Part shown: piece after piece, positions 60,416 to 64,000 of the stretch
How positions within the stretch are numbered: position 1 is the first letter of the stretch
Layout of the letters: each line of letters opens with the position of its first letter
NCBI GenBank assembly: GCA_905221605.1
Contig: CAJNDS010000102.1
Coordinates: forward strand, 832,501 to 896,500
Source of the DNA: Symbiodinium natans
Lineage: Eukaryota > Sar > Dinophyceae > Suessiales > Symbiodiniaceae
Length of the DNA: 64,000 bases
Reading direction: 5' to 3'
Program-made: the position numbers and the translations under genes
The notes under the pieces: generated by a model
Told to the model about the DNA's origin: nothing
Seen by the model: the letters and a program-made list of their open reading frames with translations, nothing else
The model's database searches: none

Positions 60416-60514
60416 TGGCCAAAGCTGCGGGACGACCATGGCAGCCTCAACATGTCGGAAGCCCTCGACCCCAAGACAGTGTACCCTCTGATTCTAAGCC
60501 TTGAAACGAGCTGA
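60416..60514 (+). CDS. exon-like fragment after pyrimidine tract
   Basis: The frame open from 60416 reads KLRDDHGSLNMSEALDPKTV.. to TGA 60512-60514. It lies immediately after the CT tract. Composition coding-like; no start. Confidence 0.3.
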   Translation, partial: WPKLRDDHGSLNMSEALDPKTVYPLILSLETS

Positions 60515-60560
60515 GACTTTGGATCCAAAATTTTGGGGCCTGAATAAGTAGAATAGGGTT

Positions 60561-60629
60561 TTGGGGGTTATTCTAGTATATTTGTAAAGAGACCATGAGG
60601 GGATACTATGCGTAATGATTCCGACCCCG
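60561..60629 (-). mobile_element. dispersed repeat, family B (inverted)
   Basis: Reverse complement reads GGGGTCGGAATCATTACG, then GTATCCCCTCATGGTC and CCCCCAAAAC, matching 37090-37145 and 42781-42848. Confidence 0.55.
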
Positions 60630-61289
60630 ATGTTACACAGCCGGACGTTGACCCGGCAAGACGCAACGAAGTTTTAGTTCGAAGCCCCTCTTGCCCGACT
60701 TTCCCGGAAGCCAAAAGCTGGCAAAGGGGAGTTGGGGGTTTAGGGTTTAGGGTTTGGGGTTTAGGGTTTCGGGTTAGGGTTTAGGGTTCAGGGTATTTAG
60801 GCTGTCAGGCTTACGTCAGGTGGTTCAGGGTTTGCAGCTTCGTCTGCCGGGGCTGCTTAGTTGGAATGGTTTTGTGCATGCTATTTTCTTCTTATAGCAA
60901 GGGAGAACGTGAGAACTTATCGAGCCAGCTGGGCAAGTTGATTTTGAGCTGTGAAGCCTTGAAGCCTAATTTTGAACCCTCTTTAGTGTGGCCCCCCCCC
61001 CCCGCCCCCCCTGAACAGTCGAGGCTGGATTTGTCCCTGTTTGGACGCTCCCGGGGAATAGAGAGGAGTTTAGATAAGTTTAAAAGGGGCAGTGATGCCC
61101 CGCAATCTTTCTTAAAGGCGCGCCACGTGGAATTTTCTTACGGCGCCCGGACGATTTGCCTTTATTGCGGATCCCACCGATTAATTTTGAATCTGGGGCT
61201 TCTGGGTGGATGCTGTCAGGGTGTGCAGAGGTATAGAAACCTAAACCCTTCCGCCCTAAAACGCTTGACCTGTCGGGCTCTTTCCGCAG
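60630..61289. other. gene-poor stretch
   Basis: TTTAGGG block 60733-60795 with variants. The long frame 60866-61756 crosses a poly-C tract and is mostly unconvincing. Confidence 0.4.
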
Positions 61290-61444
61290 GTGCAGGGGTG
61301 GAGGGACAAGAGCAGCCACCTCCAGACGCAGGCCGAGCGGTGGAGGGAGACGATTTTCTGGATGTTGCTGCTACCAGCAGCCAGCTGCCCAAATGTCAGT
61401 TTCAAAACCCGCATGCTGAAGCTGTAATGAATCTACTGCTACAG
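61290..61444 (+). CDS. candidate internal exon with splice-like borders
   Basis: Preceded by CTCTTTCCGCAG (pyrimidine-rich acceptor) and followed by CTACAG/GTGGCG (donor). The frame reads GAGVEGQEQPPPDAGRAVEG then DDFLDVAATSSQLPK. One of the few places where both borders and frame agree. No family. Confidence 0.35.
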
Positions 61445-61499
61445 GTGGCGGGAAGAAGGCGAAGCAAAAGGCACCGCCGATCTTCAGATGTTAAAGTTC

Positions 61500-61558
61500 C
61501 CCCTCCCCCCTCCCCCCCCCCCCCCCCCCCCTCCCCCCCCCCTCCCCCCCCCCCCCCA
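61500..61558 (+). repeat. poly-C tract
   Basis: C runs broken by a few T. Assembly length is uncertain in such a tract. Confidence 0.9.
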
Positions 61559-61659
61559 ATGGGTTTCAGGCTAGGGTTCTCAGGAGAGTCCTCGCCACAG
61601 GATGGGTTGGCATGTTGCAGGAGTTTCCACAGCCGCTGGCTCTGTACTAGGTACGCCCT

Positions 61660-61940
61660 TGGGACATGTAAGCAATATAGCGAATGTAATTCATTTAGAT
61701 TGGTATCAGTACTACGATTACTGTACTCATATAGTAAGGTAATGTACAAGTACTAATATTAATATAAGTATATAAGAATAGAACAATGTAAGAATATACG
61801 AAGATACGAATTTAATAGACGAATACAACAACAAAAATCCGATCATCGTAATACAGTAGTATAGTAATACAGTAAGATAGCAATATAGCAATACAGTAAT
61901 ATGGTTACATGGGAATGTAGTAATGTAATACGAATTCAAG
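61660..61940. repeat. AT-rich patch with TAGTAATACAG-like repeats
   Basis: Degenerate GTAATATAG/CAATATAGCAATACAG units. Much lower GC than the rest of the window. Confidence 0.7.
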
Positions 61941-62086
61941 AATGCAACGGCATTTACCGCGTGGTCACGGACGTACTGCCGGGAATCTTCGCAACACCGC
62001 GCGAGGTGATTCACGTCCAGGACCTGACGGATTCGAAGCTCGAGGACTCCCCCTACATTCCCAAGACCCTCGATTTTTGGGGTTGA
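61901..62086 (+). CDS. exon-like ORF, hypothetical
   Basis: From about 61943 it reads NGIYRVVTDVLPGIFATPRE and HVQDLTDSKLEDSPYIPKTL, a credible protein segment, and ends just before a telomere-type block. The preceding part lies in the AT-rich patch and is not coding. Confidence 0.3.
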   Translation: MVTWECSNVIRIQECNGIYRVVTDVLPGIFATPREVIHVQDLTDSKLEDSPYIPKTLDFWG

Positions 62087-62276
62087 GGGTGTTCGGGTGT
62101 TAGGGTTTTGGGGTTTAGGGTTTTGGGGTTTGGGGTTTTGGGGTTTAGGGTATAGGGCTGAAGGTTGAGATTCCTAGAAGATCAGGAATCGCACAGGTAA
62201 GCGCCCTAAACCGTAAGCCGAGTAAACCCTAAACCCTAAACCCTAAACCCCAAACCCTAAACCCTAAACCCCAAAT
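62084..62276. repeat. telomere-variant pair in opposite orientation
   Basis: TTTAGGG/TTTTGGGG variants (62084-62152), then CCCTAAA (62222-62276). Confidence 0.85.
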
Positions 62277-62580
62277 TCAGCTTCAAAACGCCCCAAAGCT
62301 CAACTGGACAGTTGCTCGCGGGCCTTCTGTTGGGTCGTGCCAGACCCCAGCACTCCTCCTTGCAAGCGGAACAACCCGACATCCGAAACCTCGTTTACAT
62401 TCTTGTATTAAGTATAAGAACCGGATGCAAAAGTATATTCTTATATTATCAGATTAAGCACATCAATTTGGCCACGAAATTTGTTAAGATCCCCTACCTT
62501 GCTAGTTTTCCTGAAGCTCGAGTGCGCGATTAGCTTGTGTTACGGGAAGGGCATCCGACCAAACATGTCCACCTCGTGTC
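62277..62580. other. nothing recognised
   Basis: No repeat or supported gene. Confidence 0.4.
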
Positions 62581-62805
62581 TTGCTTCTGTTGGGGTTTAG
62601 ACTTGCGGGGTTTGGTTTGAAGTTCGGTCTTTGTCCTCCAGGCGGCTGGACGTCTTTCTGGCAGTCGGGAAGTCCCGGTCAAGACAAGTGGCGCGTACCC
62701 CGCCAGGAGCGCGAGAAGGAGCTCGCCGAGGAGCTACGCAAAGCCCGGCTGACCCAAGGCGCCCTCGTGACGGGCGACCTCGGAACCCTAAACCCTATAC
62801 CCTGA
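62581..62805 (+). CDS. exon-like ORF running into CCCTAAA
   Basis: About 62637-62788 reads GWTSFWQSGSPGQDKWRVPR then QEREKELAEELRKARLTQGA, a charged helical segment with coding-like codons. The frame ends in the array-derived tail LNPIP. Likely an exon or captured fragment. Confidence 0.3.
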   Translation: MLLLGFRLAGFGLKFGLCPPGGWTSFWQSGSPGQDKWRVPRQEREKELAEELRKARLTQGALVTGDLGTLNPIP

Positions 62806-62989
62806 AGAGTTCATTGTTGCTTCTCTTCCCGAATTCCCCCCCGCGGGGAGGTTTTTGAGAGGGGCATCCGTCTGAACCCTCGAAGCCCCGGGCAGCTCAG
62901 GAACCTTGCGAGGGGATCCACCAGCCGGGGGGCTAAGACTTCAAAAGAGGCTTCGGCCGGAGAGAGGGAGAGAGATAGAGAGAAAGGGG

Positions 62990-63195
62990 AGTAAGTGTTT
63001 GGAAGCAAGGAAGGAAGGAAGGAACAGGAAGGGAAAGGAAGGAGAAGGAAGCAAGGAAGGAAGGAAAGGAAGGGAAAGGAAGGAGAAGGAAGGAAGGAGA
63101 AGGAAGGAAGGAGAAGGAAGGAAAGGAAGGAACAGGAAGGAGAAGGAAGGAGAAGGAAGGAAAAGGAAGGAGAAGGAAGGAGAAGGAAGGAAGAG
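62990..63195 (+). repeat. purine minisatellite (GGAAGGAGAA-type)
   Basis: More than 200 bp of almost pure A/G with 5-10 bp units. Frames of poly Glu/Lys/Arg on one strand and Phe/Leu/Pro/Ser on the other are artefacts. Confidence 0.95.
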
Positions 63196-63400
63196 AGCAA
63201 TTGACAAGATATGTGCCCTGGGGAGGTGGCATGATTGCCAATTGCAAAGGTTGTCTCGGCTTTGGATTGTTGAGTTGCGAGGCGCAGGCCGGAATCGCAT
63301 GGACGAGTCGGGTTAGTCGGGTGCATTGCTATGTTGGGCGCGGGGACCGAGGCCAATAACCGCATTCTGTGGCAGCGGCAAGTGACCTACGCCAATAACG

Positions 63401-63787
63401 TTGGGACCCTACTTCCTTTATTGTGGTCTGGCTGTGGTGGGTCAAAGGTGCAGACCAGCCCTCTCGACTGGTTTTTTGTTTGAGGTTGTTTTGTTGACAT
63501 TTTTTTTTTTTCTCTCTCTCTCTCTCTCTCTCTTCTGCTCAGGGTGTGGGCTTGGAGCTCTGCCCACGTATGGTCTTCACACCCCCTGCTGCTTTTGCAG
63601 TGCTTGTCCCGGAAGAACTGCAAAGGGTTCTGCCAGTGAGTGGCAAAGTGAGATTGGCCCCATAGAAGACAGTTGCCAGCAGCAAGAGGCAGTCCATCGC
63701 GCCGAGCAAGCCCACCAAGAGGTCCGACGGGAGATCGAGAAGAGGCGCCAACGTGATGAGACGTTTTGTAGAACAAGCCTTGTGTAG
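63401..63787 (+). CDS. exon-like ORF with coiled-coil end
   Basis: A CT tract (63510-63532) and CTGCTTTTGCAG (acceptor-like, ends 63600) precede a frame reading EDSCQQQEAVHRAEQAHQEV then RREIEKRRQRDETF and stop 63785-63787. Only the part after 63600 is credible. No family. Confidence 0.3.
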   Translation: MGPYFLYCGLAVVGQRCRPALSTGFLFEVVLLTFFFFLSLSLSLFCSGCGLGALPTYGLHTPCCFCSACPGRTAKGSASEWQSEIGPIEDSCQQQEAVHRAEQAHQEVRREIEKRRQRDETFCRTSLV

Positions 63788-64000
63788 TCACGAGCTGAGC
63801 TGGACGCCAGATGTGTTTGTTGTGGGTTGGGTTGCAGGTAGATTTGGACAAGCGGACCTGGAATTTGTATGAACTACTCAATACTGCAGCGTCTCTCATG
63901 CAAGTTATGCTGACACAGGCAGTAGTAGAGGTTGTCGAGGTTCGAGACATAAGCTTTTGGTCCCGACATCTGAGGGGGCTCGGGCAGCTTATCCAAGACC
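63788..64000. other. right edge, nothing recognised
   Basis: No repeat or supported gene. Confidence 0.4.

Noticed and set aside
60866-61756. 296-codon plus-strand frame as one gene
   Set aside because: Crosses a 59-bp poly-C tract and reads unlike protein over most of its length; only 61290-61444 kept as an exon candidate.
62811-63365. 184-codon minus-strand frame and plus-strand partners
   Set aside because: Translation of the purine minisatellite (Phe/Leu/Pro/Ser or Lys/Glu/Gly/Arg).
1-64000. True chromosome end
   Set aside because: Arrays are internal, short, in both orientations and interrupted; none reaches an end of the window.

Overview
The window looks like nuclear DNA of a dinoflagellate. 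Three things point that way. A 13-base match to the 3' end of the dinoflagellate spliced leader (ATTTTGGCTCAAG) sits just upstream of one gene, and a degenerate tandem pair of the same leader precedes another. TTTAGGG/CCCTAAA telomere-type repeats are scattered through the window in about fifty short interstitial arrays of both orientations. The dominant mobile element has CCCH zinc fingers in its Gag region and very GC-rich coding. Genus cannot be told from the sequence alone. Layout: positions 1-13194 are mostly non-coding, with telomeric arrays, simple repeats, short exon-like open frames and one retroposed gene of unknown function (8173-10103, two frame switches). Positions 13195-30404 hold a single minus-strand LTR retrotransposon of 17,210 bp with identical 297-bp LTRs. 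Positions 30405-64000 return to array-rich, gene-poor DNA with short palindromic MITE-like repeats, microsatellites, exon-like fragments and one convincing membrane-protein gene (44253-45152) that carries relict spliced leaders. The retrotransposon is the main feature. In its own 5'-3' direction it encodes Gag with two CCCH fingers, a retropepsin-like domain, a Cys-rich plus hydrophobic segment, the C-terminal half of a Ty3/gypsy-type reverse transcriptase (thumb), RNase H and integrase. After the integrase tail comes a long linker and then the N-terminal half of the reverse transcriptase (fingers and palm with YVDD). The polymerase is therefore split after motif C and the halves are in permuted order. 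The 3' third carries cargo: a Tpt1/KptA-like RNA 2'-phosphotransferase, a C2H2 finger protein, a RanBP2-finger protein with a membrane segment, and a SWIM-finger plus phospholipase-D-type nuclease protein. The LTR itself contains the 13-base spliced-leader sequence in sense orientation. Together these suggest an element whose life cycle may be adapted to spliced-leader trans-splicing and RNA processing; this is inference. Several reading-frame switches within the element, mostly equivalent to one missing base, may be sequencing errors, decay or programmed frameshifts. Outside the element, most open frames end in the peptide LNPKP or GFRV because they run into the telomeric heptamers, so most of the short frames are probably not genes.
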